This document shows positions 1 to 8,785 of a DNA stretch of 64,000 nt, in pieces. The stretch covers positions 1 to 64,000 of the forward strand of contig CAWCJC010000007.1 of assembly GCA_963795835.1 (NCBI GenBank), written 5' to 3'. The translations under genes were made by a program, and so were the position numbers. How positions within the stretch are numbered: position 1 is the stretch's first letter; each line of letters opens with the position of its first letter. The notes under the pieces are model-generated. The model was not told the origin of the DNA, searched no databases, and worked only from the letters and a program-made list of their open reading frames with translations. The DNA comes from JALYXI01 sp963795835 (lineage in GTDB: Bacteria; Acidobacteriota; Terriglobia; Bryobacterales; Bryobacteraceae).

Positions 1-387
1 TTTCCAGTCGTTTAGCAGGTACGCGGCTTGGTGCCGAAAGTTCCGTCTCCATATCAGCCCACCATCTCTCTCATATTCAACCCGCTCATACGTCGGATGA
101 TGAAGCAGCTTATTGCAGCGCTCCTTGTCCTCTTCCCACCATGAAGGATAGTTGGGTTTCCACGTCGATCCAGCATCGAGATAATCGGCCGCGACGGCAT
201 CAGTTTTGAACTTCCTCGGCGCATACAGAAAGTCGATAAGGTTTCGATAGTGAAGCAGAAAGCATTCGGCCAAAGCACCACCGTGTTGGCTTCCGTCCAT
301 AAAGGCTTGATGACTCGCGACGAATCTTAATCGCTCCACCTCGAAGGCGAGATGAGGAGCCATCTCTTTGAGCGGCGGATTCACCAT
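1..387 (-). CDS. Unrecognised protein, C-terminus cut by window edge
   Basis: An open frame runs on the minus strand from an ATG at 387 to base 1, giving 129 codons with no stop, so the 3' end lies outside the window. The protein starts MVNPPLKEMAPHLAFEVERL and contains LLHYRNLIDFLYAPRKF and TWKPNYPSWW. The look (a helical E/R-rich start, then a conserved H-RNLIDFLY segment) recalls a widespread family of uncharacterised small bacterial proteins, but I cannot name it and give no function. The frame stays open upstream to about 630 without another ATG; a GTG at 519 is an alternative start. It lies beyond tRNA-Asn in a sparse region, so it may be accessory. Confidence 0.5.
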   Translation of the reverse strand, partial: MVNPPLKEMAPHLAFEVERLRFVASHQAFMDGSQHGGALAECFLLHYRNLIDFLYAPRKFKTDAVAADYLDAGSTWKPNYPSWWEEDKERCNKLLHHPTYERVEYERDGGLIWRRNFRHQAAYLLNDWK

Positions 388-820
388 CCGTTCAGTATGC
401 ACTGGGAGTTTTCTCCAGAATGCAAGTTGGCAGATGGCCTTGCGCGGCGTAACCGAATAATAAAGCCACAGTTGGGGGGTGGCGATCGCTATGCCCAAAC
501 GTCGGGGCAGCGGCTGCACGATAACGGACCGCCACTGGTTGTTTGTCTTGCAAGATGTTGATGAGACTAGGGAAGACGCCTCAAAGTGGCGGTGGGGCGG
601 TAGAGGCGGTTGTTTGCGAATGCTCTACTAAGCCTAAAACTTAGCTGCGAGTACCCAATGTCTCGCGGGTCGAGAAAGAAGCGTTTTTACGCGGAGCTAT
701 GCCACTACTTGCTACAGAGTACCCACGCTATTGAAGGAGCATCCCCACAAAAGTCCCCACAGTCCTGAAAAACAAGGGCTTTTTCGGAAGGTGATTTAGC
801 CTGTAAGTCTATGATAAATT
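388..820. other. Gene-poor stretch between partial gene and tRNA-Asn
   Basis: No convincing gene is visible. Short open frames on both strands lack recognisable motifs or ribosome binding sites. The octamer TCCCCACA occurs twice with a 12-base period (742-749 and 754-761), and a weak A/T hairpin lies at 767-785. The position directly downstream of a tRNA gene would suit the remains of an integrated element, but no integrase and no duplicate of the tRNA 3' end can be seen in the window. Confidence 0.5.
767..785 (-). terminator. Possible weak terminator after tRNA-Asn
   Basis: Read on the minus strand, GAAAAA and TTTTTC form a 6-bp stem around a 7-base loop, starting about 35 bases past the CCA end of tRNA-Asn. 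The 3' arm doubles as a short T run. The stem is A/T rich and weak, so this is only a candidate for the end of the tRNA transcript. Confidence 0.3.
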
Positions 821-895
<75 letters not shown>

Positions 896-914
896 ACAGA
901 GGCGGGCAATCACA

Positions 915-1712
915 TTACACCATTTCGGGTGGAATGCTGTCAATTTGGAGCAGCCCGTGTTTCTGCGCCAGGCGCTTGAACTCATTCAGACCTTGCGATG
1001 CGCGCAGTGACAGTTCGTAGCGAATGTTCCGGGTGAGATATCGTTCGGCAAGTTCCTCGGGAATGTGCCGCGGCGCAGCTTCACTTTTCACAATTTCAGA
1101 GATTCGCGTCCGGCCATAATCATAAGACTGCCGGAACAGATCCGGATTCGCGGAAGCGCCTCTGCCAGCCCAGACAGCGTAGACCATCGGCAACCCGGTA
1201 AGGGCTTGCCATTCTTGCCCCAAATCGAGGACAGAATAGTCCGCAGATGCTGGTTCCAACCGAAGCGCCGGGTCTCCGATAATCAGGGCCGCGTCCGCCC
1301 CGGACAGCATACCCTGCGGATCGGGCGACATCTCGTGCTCGCTCGCATGGATTCCATAACGCTCCGCGAGAATGATCTTGGTAAGCGCGACCGAGGTTCT
1401 TGAGCTGGAATCGAGCGCAAGAGAACGGATCTGGTTCACCGCGCCCCGATATAACAGGAAAATGCTGCGAACCGGGCCATCTGAGGCGATGCAGACGTCG
1501 GAGACCACTTCCAGCCCTTGCCGGAACATTTCAATCACGGGAACCAGTCCAATATCCGCCTCGCCGCTTTCCAGGGAACGGGCGCAGGCCGAGGGCAGTT
1601 CGAAACGAAGGTCTACTGAATCTCGCGTAGGCCCGTGAAGGAAACCCCAAACCAGCGGGCACGTGTTCAGGTAACTCACCGCGCTGACTCGCGGCAATCG
1701 GTCGTCAGTCAA
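915..1712 (-). CDS. mqnA: Chorismate dehydratase MqnA (futalosine menaquinone pathway)
   Basis: MqnA dehydrates chorismate to 3-[(1-carboxyvinyl)oxy]benzoate, the first committed step of the futalosine route to menaquinone. The family signature is clear: VSAVSYLNTCPLVWGF at the start, SLESGEADIGLVPVIE, then AALIIGDPALR and GLPMVYAVWAGR, the two-lobed periplasmic-binding-like fold. The open frame extends to 1793, but that would overlap the upstream gene by 80 bases and add residues the family lacks. A TTG at 1712, one base past the upstream stop, or a TTG at 1697 fits the usual N-terminus better; neither has a strong ribosome binding site. No other mqn genes are in the window. Confidence 0.88.
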   Translation of the reverse strand: MTDDRLPRVSAVSYLNTCPLVWGFLHGPTRDSVDLRFELPSACARSLESGEADIGLVPVIEMFRQGLEVVSDVCIASDGPVRSIFLLYRGAVNQIRSLALDSSSRTSVALTKIILAERYGIHASEHEMSPDPQGMLSGADAALIIGDPALRLEPASADYSVLDLGQEWQALTGLPMVYAVWAGRGASANPDLFRQSYDYGRTRISEIVKSEAAPRHIPEELAERYLTRNIRYELSLRASQGLNEFKRLAQKHGLLQIDSIPPEMV

Positions 1713-1713
1713 T

Positions 1714-2280
1714 CTAAATGGAAGTGCGCGTTCTCGGCATCGGCTTGTCGCTTGCGCCATAGTCGGCGGCGGCTTCGCTGGAGCTGGCGACATCTTCTGC
1801 TCCGGTCCGCATCAGCACCGCCTTCGCCCGGCTCACCCATTCCTCACTATCGCAATGGACAGAGAGTAAGATACCCCCATGTTTCAGGCGGCCTTCGTAC
1901 CGCTTCGCCTCATATTCGGGCATTCCCGATCCAACCAGTGCACCGCTTACTCCGCCTATCGCACCGGCCGCACCCACTCCCGCCAGCGCGGCAATAATCG
2001 GTCCAGCGGCTAAGAACGGACCAATACCAGGAATCGCCAACGCGCCTATCCCTGCCAGCCACCCCAATGCGCCGCCAAGAACCGCACCGGAGGCCGCGCC
2101 GGCGACGGCACCTTCAGGCGCTTTGGTGTGTTTCTCGTCGCCCAGATCCCTTGTCCCGGCGTTTTCCGGCATCAGAACAGAAATGTCGGTGTTGCGGAAA
2201 CCCGCTTCCTTCAGCGCCTCCAGGGCGTCTTCGATCTCGGATTTGGTTCGATAAAGGCCAAAAGCGGCAATATTCTTCAT
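1714..2280 (-). CDS. Glycine-rich membrane protein with YflT/17M-like stress domain
   Basis: The N-terminal part (MKNIAAFGLYRTKSEIEDAL, then LKEAGFRNTDISVLMPEN) matches the general-stress 17M/YflT-like module, a ferredoxin-like domain of about 50 residues. A long Gly/Ala stretch follows (about residues 55-120), able to form two membrane hairpins of glycine-zipper type, and then a second small alpha/beta segment (GGILLSVHCDSEEWVSRAK). The ATG at 2280 was chosen because the conserved domain starts there; a GTG-ATG pair at 2337 would add 19 unconserved residues. Its stop lies just before the preferred mqnA start, so the two are probably cotranscribed. Function is unknown; related proteins are stress induced. 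Confidence 0.72.
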   Translation of the reverse strand: MKNIAAFGLYRTKSEIEDALEALKEAGFRNTDISVLMPENAGTRDLGDEKHTKAPEGAVAGAASGAVLGGALGWLAGIGALAIPGIGPFLAAGPIIAALAGVGAAGAIGGVSGALVGSGMPEYEAKRYEGRLKHGGILLSVHCDSEEWVSRAKAVLMRTGAEDVASSSEAAADYGASDKPMPRTRTSI

Positions 2281-2529
2281 AAGCCTGAACAAACGCGTGC
2301 AACGCAGGGGCCAATCGAATGCCCTACTCTCCATCACACTAGAGAGAGATGAGTTTGGAGGGTGCCACGTGTTATTTTTAGAGGTGCGGATTTAAAGTTC
2401 CCGCTAAGTCCTCCATGAAAATTCTCCCTCGTTCCCTGCAGTTCTGTCTTCTTCTATCGCAGTCTTCGTCTAATTTATTCCCAAATTCAGTTAAATCCTG
2501 CGCCCACCCGTGAGGTAGGTCAGAACAGT

Positions 2530-5487
2530 TTGACTCAGAGTACCTTGAATCTGGTGGAAGGCCGCGAATTGTCCTCTCCTGAGGGAGTCGCATTGGATTT
2601 GAATCTCACACCTCCCGCTTTGTACATAGCGGATACCGGAAACAACCGGGTTCTCGGTTATCGGAACGCGAATAGCTTCCGCAACGGACAAAAAGCCGAC
2701 ATCGTAATTGGCCAAATCGATTTTCAGAGTACCTTCAGCCAGGGCCCGCGAGGCAATGGAGCCAGAAATACCGGTCTGTCCGCCCCGATTGGTCTTGCCG
2801 TGGATTCCGCAAGCAACCTTTATGTTGTGGATGGCGGAAACAACCGTGTGCTTCGTTTTCCTGCGCCATTTGGCCAAACAGGTGTGATCTTTCCCGATTT
2901 AGCGATCGGCCAACCTAGCTTTTCCAGTAACGCCCCAAATTTTAACGGCATTTCGGCGTCAACCCTGAGCTTCAGCTCAAACAATCAATTGCTCCAGGCC
3001 TATGTAGCTTTCGATGCTTCACAAAATCTTTGGGTGGCGGACGCCGGAAACAATCGGGTGCTCCGGTTTCCGGCTTCTCTTTTGGGTCCCGCCGCAAAAA
3101 ATGGGCCGGCCGCCGATTTAGTTCTGGGGCAATTGGATTTTGCGACGGCGACGACGAATTCCGACCAGACGAACCTGACTTTCCTGAACGTACCTACCGG
3201 GATCGCTTTCGATCAGCAGGGGCGGTTGTTTGTTTCGGAATCGCAAGGTTCCGTCCGTTCCCGCATCCTGATATATGCCCCGCCATTTGCGCGCAATGGA
3301 CAAGCCGCAACCCGGCTCTTGGGTGTCGTGCCGTCCAATGTAGTGCCGCAGCCTCCCGGTATCAGTGAACAACAGTTTTCCGGTTCCACAGGGGATCTCT
3401 TTATCATCAACAACGGAGTGGGCGTCACGGATTCCCAAAACAACCGGCTGTTAGGCTTCAAGCCGGTCGATCAATTTACCTCGAACGTGCTGACACAGCA
3501 GGCGCAAATCCAGTATCTGTTTGGACAGACCGATTTCTCCAGTAACCGGCCTAACCAGGGAATGCCGGAGGCTGGACCAGATCGTTTGCTGAATCCGGTG
3601 TCGGTCGCGGTATCCGGGACTGAACTTTTCATCGCTGATGCGGGAAACAATCGCGTAATTGCCGTTCCGTATTCTACGGTTGCAATCGGACAGGCAAGCC
3701 GCGTGCTTGGGCAGGATGCCCTGAATTTAAATGCCCCGAATCTGGTGGAAGGCCGTGAGTTTCGATTCACCAGCAACCCTGGGGGTGCGGCTGAGGCCGG
3801 AATTGTTGCGGACCTTACCTCAAATCCACCGCACCTTTACGTGTCGGACACCTATAACAACCGGATTCTTGGTTTTCGAGACCTTCGCACCATCAAAGCG
3901 GGCGATCGTGCGGATATCGTCATTGGCCAGCCCGATTTCGGCCATACGGAAGCCAATTACCCGACGAATGACGCGACTCAGCCGAACGCCAGTGGTCTGT
4001 TCGCTCCAACCGGCCTGACTCTGGATCCGTCCGGAAACCTCTACGTGGCCGATACCGGAAATGGCCGCGTTCTGCGGTTTGCCGCTCCCTTCGCGCAACC
4101 GGGGATTCTACCCGCGGCAAATTTGGTGATCGGGCAGCGCAGCTTTACTTCGAAAATTCAGGATGCTTCACCCACCACGATGGCTGGGCCTTATGGCGTC
4201 GCGTTCGCTAGCAATAACGGTTTGCTCGTCTCCGACACTGCTCTGAATCGTGTACTGTTTTTCTCCGGGTCTCCGGCGAGCCTGACGAATGGACAGGCGG
4301 CTTCGATTGTGTTCGGGCAGCCGGATTTCTTCTCCTCCGCGGCAACAGGCAACTCGGCCGCGGATAACCGCTTTGCCGGTCCGCGCGGCATTGCAACCGA
4401 TTCCGACGACCGCCTGTATGTTGCGGATTCCGCAAACGCGAGAGTGGTCATCTTCGAGCGGGCGCCCTCGCAGCAAATCGACCCGCGTTCCTCCCGGATT
4501 CTAATGAACTTAGGCGGGGCGCGCGGAGTCTATTTGAATCCCACAACCAGTGAAGTTTGGGTGGCTGCCGGAAACTCCATTCTCCGCTTCCCCAAATATA
4601 ATGATCAGCCTCTTACGGGATTACAGGCGAATGCATCCATTCCCGATGGCGGAGTGCTGGCGATCACGCAAGACGCTTACGGGAACCTCTACACGGCGGA
4701 TTCCAGCAATCGCGTGCAGATCAACTATCCAGCGCTGAGCACCGTCAATGCTGCCAGTCTTCAGTCTTCCGCCGGATTTGCGCCAGGCAGCATCGCGAGT
4801 ATCTTCTCTCTGTTTAAAGGCCAGTTCGGAACAGTGACGGCGTCCGCGAGTGGTTCTCCGCTGCCTACTCAACTGGCGAATGTTCAAGTGTTGTTAAACA
4901 ATGTTGCGGTACCGCTCTACTATGTGGGTCCGGACCAGATCAACTTCGTCCTCCCGAATAACGTGCCCACCAACGGGTCGGGAGATCTGCTCGTCGCCCG
5001 CAGTGATACGGGACAGGTCCTGGGCAACTTCCCCATTCCCCTGAACGTCGCCTCCCCGGCGATTTTTGTCCTCAACTCGACCGTCCCCGGCGCGGGGCAG
5101 GTTGCCGCGATCAACCAGGACGGCACGGTGAACGGCAAAGATCACCCGGCGATTAACGGTTCCATCGTGGCGTTCTTCGGAACGGGTGAAGGCATGGTTC
5201 CCGGTGCTCCTCCGGATGGAGTGGCCGCCACGGGAGCAGTCTCTACCGCAACCAAACCTCAGGTAATCATCGGGACCGGCTTGGTCGACGATGCCAACAT
5301 CACTTATTCCGGCCTGGCGCCGGGGTTGGTCGGTGTCTGGCAGGTGAACGTCAAGATTCCGGACACGGTTGCCGCAACATCGCTGACGAACAACATTACG
5401 CCCGTGGTTTTCATCGTAAACGGGATCGCCAGCAACGGGCCCGCTCGGCTTCAGACCATAATGTGGGTGACGGGAAAGAGCACTTAG
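2530..5487 (+). CDS. Secreted NHL-repeat protein with Solibacter C-terminal domain (TIGR03437)
   Basis: The protein carries many NHL/six-bladed-propeller motifs (LYIADTGNNRVLGY, LYVVDGGNNRVLRF, LYVADTGNGRVLRF) and a C-terminal domain of about 240 residues that begins VNAASLQSSAGFAPGSIASI and includes YYVGPDQINFVLP and FFGTGEG, the TIGR03437 pattern. The propeller region is itself duplicated: NLVEGRE with following blades occurs near residue 9 and again near 407. In this frame the first usable start is a TTG at 2530, which leaves no signal peptide. An ATG at 2415 in another frame encodes MKILPRSLQFCLLL, a good export signal, and meets this frame if one extra base lies at about 2455-2478. The true gene probably starts at 2415. 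Likely cell-surface or secreted; ligand unknown. Confidence 0.85.
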   Translation: MTQSTLNLVEGRELSSPEGVALDLNLTPPALYIADTGNNRVLGYRNANSFRNGQKADIVIGQIDFQSTFSQGPRGNGARNTGLSAPIGLAVDSASNLYVVDGGNNRVLRFPAPFGQTGVIFPDLAIGQPSFSSNAPNFNGISASTLSFSSNNQLLQAYVAFDASQNLWVADAGNNRVLRFPASLLGPAAKNGPAADLVLGQLDFATATTNSDQTNLTFLNVPTGIAFDQQGRLFVSESQGSVRSRILIYAPPFARNGQAATRLLGVVPSNVVPQPPGISEQQFSGSTGDLFIINNGVGVTDSQNNRLLGFKPVDQFTSNVLTQQAQIQYLFGQTDFSSNRPNQGMPEAGPDRLLNPVSVAVSGTELFIADAGNNRVIAVPYSTVAIGQASRVLGQDALNLNAPNLVEGREFRFTSNPGGAAEAGIVADLTSNPPHLYVSDTYNNRILGFRDLRTIKAGDRADIVIGQPDFGHTEANYPTNDATQPNASGLFAPTGLTLDPSGNLYVADTGNGRVLRFAAPFAQPGILPAANLVIGQRSFTSKIQDASPTTMAGPYGVAFASNNGLLVSDTALNRVLFFSGSPASLTNGQAASIVFGQPDFFSSAATGNSAADNRFAGPRGIATDSDDRLYVADSANARVVIFERAPSQQIDPRSSRILMNLGGARGVYLNPTTSEVWVAAGNSILRFPKYNDQPLTGLQANASIPDGGVLAITQDAYGNLYTADSSNRVQINYPALSTVNAASLQSSAGFAPGSIASIFSLFKGQFGTVTASASGSPLPTQLANVQVLLNNVAVPLYYVGPDQINFVLPNNVPTNGSGDLLVARSDTGQVLGNFPIPLNVASPAIFVLNSTVPGAGQVAAINQDGTVNGKDHPAINGSIVAFFGTGEGMVPGAPPDGVAATGAVSTATKPQVIIGTGLVDDANITYSGLAPGLVGVWQVNVKIPDTVAATSLTNNITPVVFIVNGIASNGPARLQTIMWVTGKST

Positions 5488-6266
5488 TCGGCTCGAACCA
5501 CGTGCCGGCGGATGGCGCTCGCCTGGCCCGTCGCTTCATCGACGTCGATGATCACGGAGTGGAGTTCCACCATGCTCTTCGCAGCTTCCATTTTCACCGG
5601 CATGCTGTGGATAAACCGGCGGACAATCATGTCCTTCTCGACGCCGATCACGGAGTCATAAGGACCCGTCATTCCAGCATCGGTTTGGTACGCGGTTCCG
5701 CCGGGCAGGATTCGGGAATCGGCGGTGGGGATATGGGTATGGGTACCGATCATTGCGGATACGCGCCCGTCCAGATGCCAGCCCATGGCAACCTTCTCGC
5801 TGGTGACTTCGGCGTGAAAGTCCACGAAGCGGACGCGAATCGCGGGGTCAAGCGAATTCAGCAATTCGTCTGCTTTGCGGAAGGGGCAATCGGTGCTGGC
5901 CATGTAGACGCGGCCTTGCAGATTCAGAACCGCGCAGGTAACTCCGTTGCGCGCCGTAACTGTGGCCATGCCGGCCCCGGGCGCACCGGGCGGATAGTTC
6001 GCCGGACGCAGCAATCGCGGGTGCGTGGCCATGTAGTCGTAGATCTCGCGCTTGTCGAAGCTGTGGTTCCCCCCGGTCAGCACATCCACTCCCAGCGCGA
6101 AGAGTTCTTCGGCCGTCGCAGGCGTCACACCGAAGCCGCCGGCGGAGTTCTCGGCATTCGCAACAATCAGGTCGATCGCTTGGGCTTCGCGGATGTCGGC
6201 CAGATGGTCGGCAACCAACATCCGGCCGGCGTGGGCGAAGATGTCGCCAATGAAGAGGATGCGCAC
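5484..6266 (-). CDS. ymdB: YmdB-family metallophosphoesterase (TIGR00282)
   Basis: A 260-residue protein with the full set of metal-binding motifs of the YmdB family: RILFIGDIFAHAGR at the N-terminus, NAENSAGGFG, GGNHSFDK, and GTHTHIPTADSRI, followed by YQTDAGMTGPYDSVIG. Characterised members hydrolyse 2',3'-cyclic nucleotides and affect RNA turnover and biofilm formation in Bacillus. The length is standard. The start is a GTG at 6266, 12 bases past the ilvD stop, so it is probably in the ilvD transcript. Its stop interlocks with the stop of the convergent NHL gene inside the tetranucleotide TTAG. Confidence 0.9.
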   Translation of the reverse strand: MRILFIGDIFAHAGRMLVADHLADIREAQAIDLIVANAENSAGGFGVTPATAEELFALGVDVLTGGNHSFDKREIYDYMATHPRLLRPANYPPGAPGAGMATVTARNGVTCAVLNLQGRVYMASTDCPFRKADELLNSLDPAIRVRFVDFHAEVTSEKVAMGWHLDGRVSAMIGTHTHIPTADSRILPGGTAYQTDAGMTGPYDSVIGVEKDMIVRRFIHSMPVKMEAAKSMVELHSVIIDVDEATGQASAIRRHVVRAD

Positions 6267-6278
6267 TAATGTGTCTGA

Positions 6279-7947
6279 TTAGAACCGCGAAGTAACCGCG
6301 CCTTCCGAAGCAGAGCCCACCAGGGCCGTATATTTGGCAAACACACCCGACTTGTAGCGGGGCGCCGGCGCCTCCCACGCAGCCAGACGGCGGTGCATCT
6401 CTTCCGGCGCGACTTCCAGGTTCAGGACTCCCGCATCGACATCAATCAGCACCATATCGCCTTCGTGAGCCGCGGCAATGGGTCCGCCATTCGCCGCTTC
6501 AGGCGAGACGTGGGCGATCATGAAACCGTGAGTTGCGCCGCTGAAGCGGCCATCCGTGATCAGCGCGACACTATCGGACAGTCCCGCGCCCACCAGGGCG
6601 CCCGTGACGCCCAGCATCTCGCGCATGCCCGGGCCGCCGCGCGGTCCTTCGTAGCGGATTACCACGACATCGTTTGCGACGATCTTTCCGCCTTGCACCG
6701 CCGCCATGGCCTCTTCTTCGCGATTGAACACGCGGGCCGGGCCGTGATGCTGCTTCTTGTTATGTCCGGCGAGCTTGATCACGCAACCTTCGGGCGCAAG
6801 CGACCCGCGAAGAATAGCAAGGCCTCCTGTGGGCTTTAGGGGATCGCTCAAGGCGCGGATCACCTGCTGGCCGGTCGTCTCGATCGCGTCCGCCGCTTCT
6901 TCGCCGAAGCTGCGTCCGGTACAGGTAATCTGGCTCGAGTCGACGTAGTTCCCTTCCACCATGCGCTTTGCGATCACCGGAATGCCGCCGGCTTTATCGA
7001 CATCCACCGCGACATATTTGCCCCCCGGTTTCAGGTCGACGAACGTCGGCGTGCGATTGCTGATGTGCTGGAAATCGTCCATCTTGAGCTCGACATCGCA
7101 TTCGCTCGCCATGGCAAGCAGGTGAAGCACGGCGTTGGTGGACCCACCGGTCGCGGCCACTCCCGCAATGGCGTTCTCAAAAGCTTTGCGCGTGGCGATA
7201 TCGCGGGGCTTCAGGTCTTTGTGAACGCAACGCATGATCAGTTCGCCGCAACGGCGCGCGACGTCTTCCTTGCGCACGTCCACCTGGGGCACCATCGCCG
7301 AGCCCATGGGGGAAAGACCGATCAGCTCCATGACCGTCGCCATGGTGTTCGCGGTGAACTGGCCGCCGCACGCGCCCGGCTCCAGGGCAGGCATGGTTCT
7401 CGATTTCCAGCAGTTCGAAGTCGCTCATCTTGCCCGCGGCATTCGCACCCACGGCTTCGAAGACGTTCTGAATGGTAATGTCCTGCCCCTTGTGCTTGCC
7501 GGGCAGGATGGAGCCGCCGTACATCACGATGCCGGGAATGTTCAGGCGAAGCAGCGCCATCGCGGCGCCGGGAATCGTCTTGTCGCAGGCCACCAACGCG
7601 ACAATCCCATCGAACATGTGGCCGCGCGCCACGAGTTCGATGGAATCCGCAATCACTTCTCGGCTCACCAGGGAGGCCTTCATGCCCTCTGTGCCCATGG
7701 TGATGCCGTCGCTGATGGCGATGGTGTTGAACTCCATCGGAGTGCCGCCGGCCGCGCGAATGCCTTCCTTTACATAGACGGCCAGGTCCCGCAATTTGTA
7801 GTTGCAGTTCATCGTTTCGGTCCACGTATTGGCGATGCCGATGATCGGCTTCTTCAGGTCTTCATCGGTAAGGCCGATGGCCTTCAGCATGCTGCGGGCA
7901 GGCGCGCGGTCGCGGCCTTGCGTGATGGTGTAGCTGTTCAATTTCAT
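6279..7947 (-). CDS. ilvD: Dihydroxy-acid dehydratase IlvD, frame broken by one extra base
   Basis: IlvD dehydrates dihydroxy-acids to 2-keto acids in valine, leucine and isoleucine synthesis and needs an Fe-S cluster. Residues from MKLNSYTITQGRDRAPARSM to LEIENHACPG are in one frame; GACGGQFTANTMATVMELIG onward to the C-terminus is in the next. The join lies at the cluster-ligand motif, where the coding strand has GCC-GGG-C-GCG and normal reading needs one base fewer (forward CCC at 7375-7377). The total span is 556 codons plus one base. Everything on both sides is well conserved, so a sequencing insertion is likelier than real loss. It sits between a phosphoesterase gene (14-base gap) and ymdB. 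Confidence 0.9.
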
Positions 7948-7961
7948 GCGAATCTACCAGT

Positions 7962-8785
7962 TTACTTCTCGGGAGCGGGCGGCGGGTAAGTATTCGGGAT
8001 ATTGCCCAGGCCGATGTATTCCTGCTTCAGCCTGCCCTCTTCGACGCTCACGATGCGGAAGCCGGAAGGGTCGGGACCGATCGGCATCCCGATGGGCCCG
8101 GTCGTGATCATCTCCATACCGTTGAGCCAAGGTGCCGATAGCATTGCGGTGATAATGCCCGGCGAAGACGTATTCGCACGCCGCCTTCGTTCAACAGGCG
8201 AAGATAGTGCTCGCGGGCGGGCTTGGGGATGTTGAAATACTGATCCGCCTCATCGGGTGACGCCAGATACCAGGGGATGTGCTGGAACACGGTGACAACG
8301 CTTCGGCTCTGCTTTGCTTTCTCAAGTTCGGCTTTGAGCCATGCCTCCTGCTTCGCCACGTCATCCTGCACCTTTTCGGGCGACTTGATGATGATGGTGT
8401 CGAGCACGATGCCGTAAACTCCCGGCGCTTGAAAGCTGTACCAATCGGGGCCGTAATTCTTCCGGTAGAGCGCGAGGCTTTCGGGAGTGGGGTCGTTGCC
8501 CACATCGTGATTACCGGCGACGCTGTAAAGCTTCACCGCCGGATCGAGCTTCTTCGCGATGCGATGGTACTCAGCGATTTCAGCCGGCGTGTTCTGGTTC
8601 GTAAGGTCGCCGCAGATGATGGTGAACGCGGGCTTGAGCCGGTTCACATTGGCGATGAAGAACTCGAAGTTCGCGGTCTCATGGACGAAGTCTTTGTCCT
8701 TCGAATACATGCCGAATTGCGGGTCCGAACCCTGAATGAAAAAGGGCGATGCCGCCAGCCACAGAAGCGGAAGATTAATGAGCAC
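7962..8785 (-). CDS. Secreted calcineurin-like phosphoesterase, two frame breaks
   Basis: The protein starts MLINLPLLWLAASPFFIQGS, a likely signal peptide, and has the calcineurin-type metal motifs SDPQFG, CGDLTNQN and AGNHDVG, with GHYHRN recovered after a frame change. It resembles the CPPED1-like group. The reading frame changes near 8173 (GTGCGA then TACGTC) and near 8125, each by one extra base, after which GMEMITTGPIGMPIGPDPSG and the end PPPAPEK follow. The span is 274 codons plus two bases. It overlaps the response regulator gene by 11 bases and precedes ilvD by 14. Substrate unknown; a periplasmic or lipoprotein phosphatase role is inferred. Confidence 0.8.

Noticed and set aside
5463..6269. 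268-codon open frame on the plus strand opposite ymdB
   Set aside because: It mirrors the codon pattern of ymdB, has no domain resemblance, and the minus-strand gene has all family motifs.
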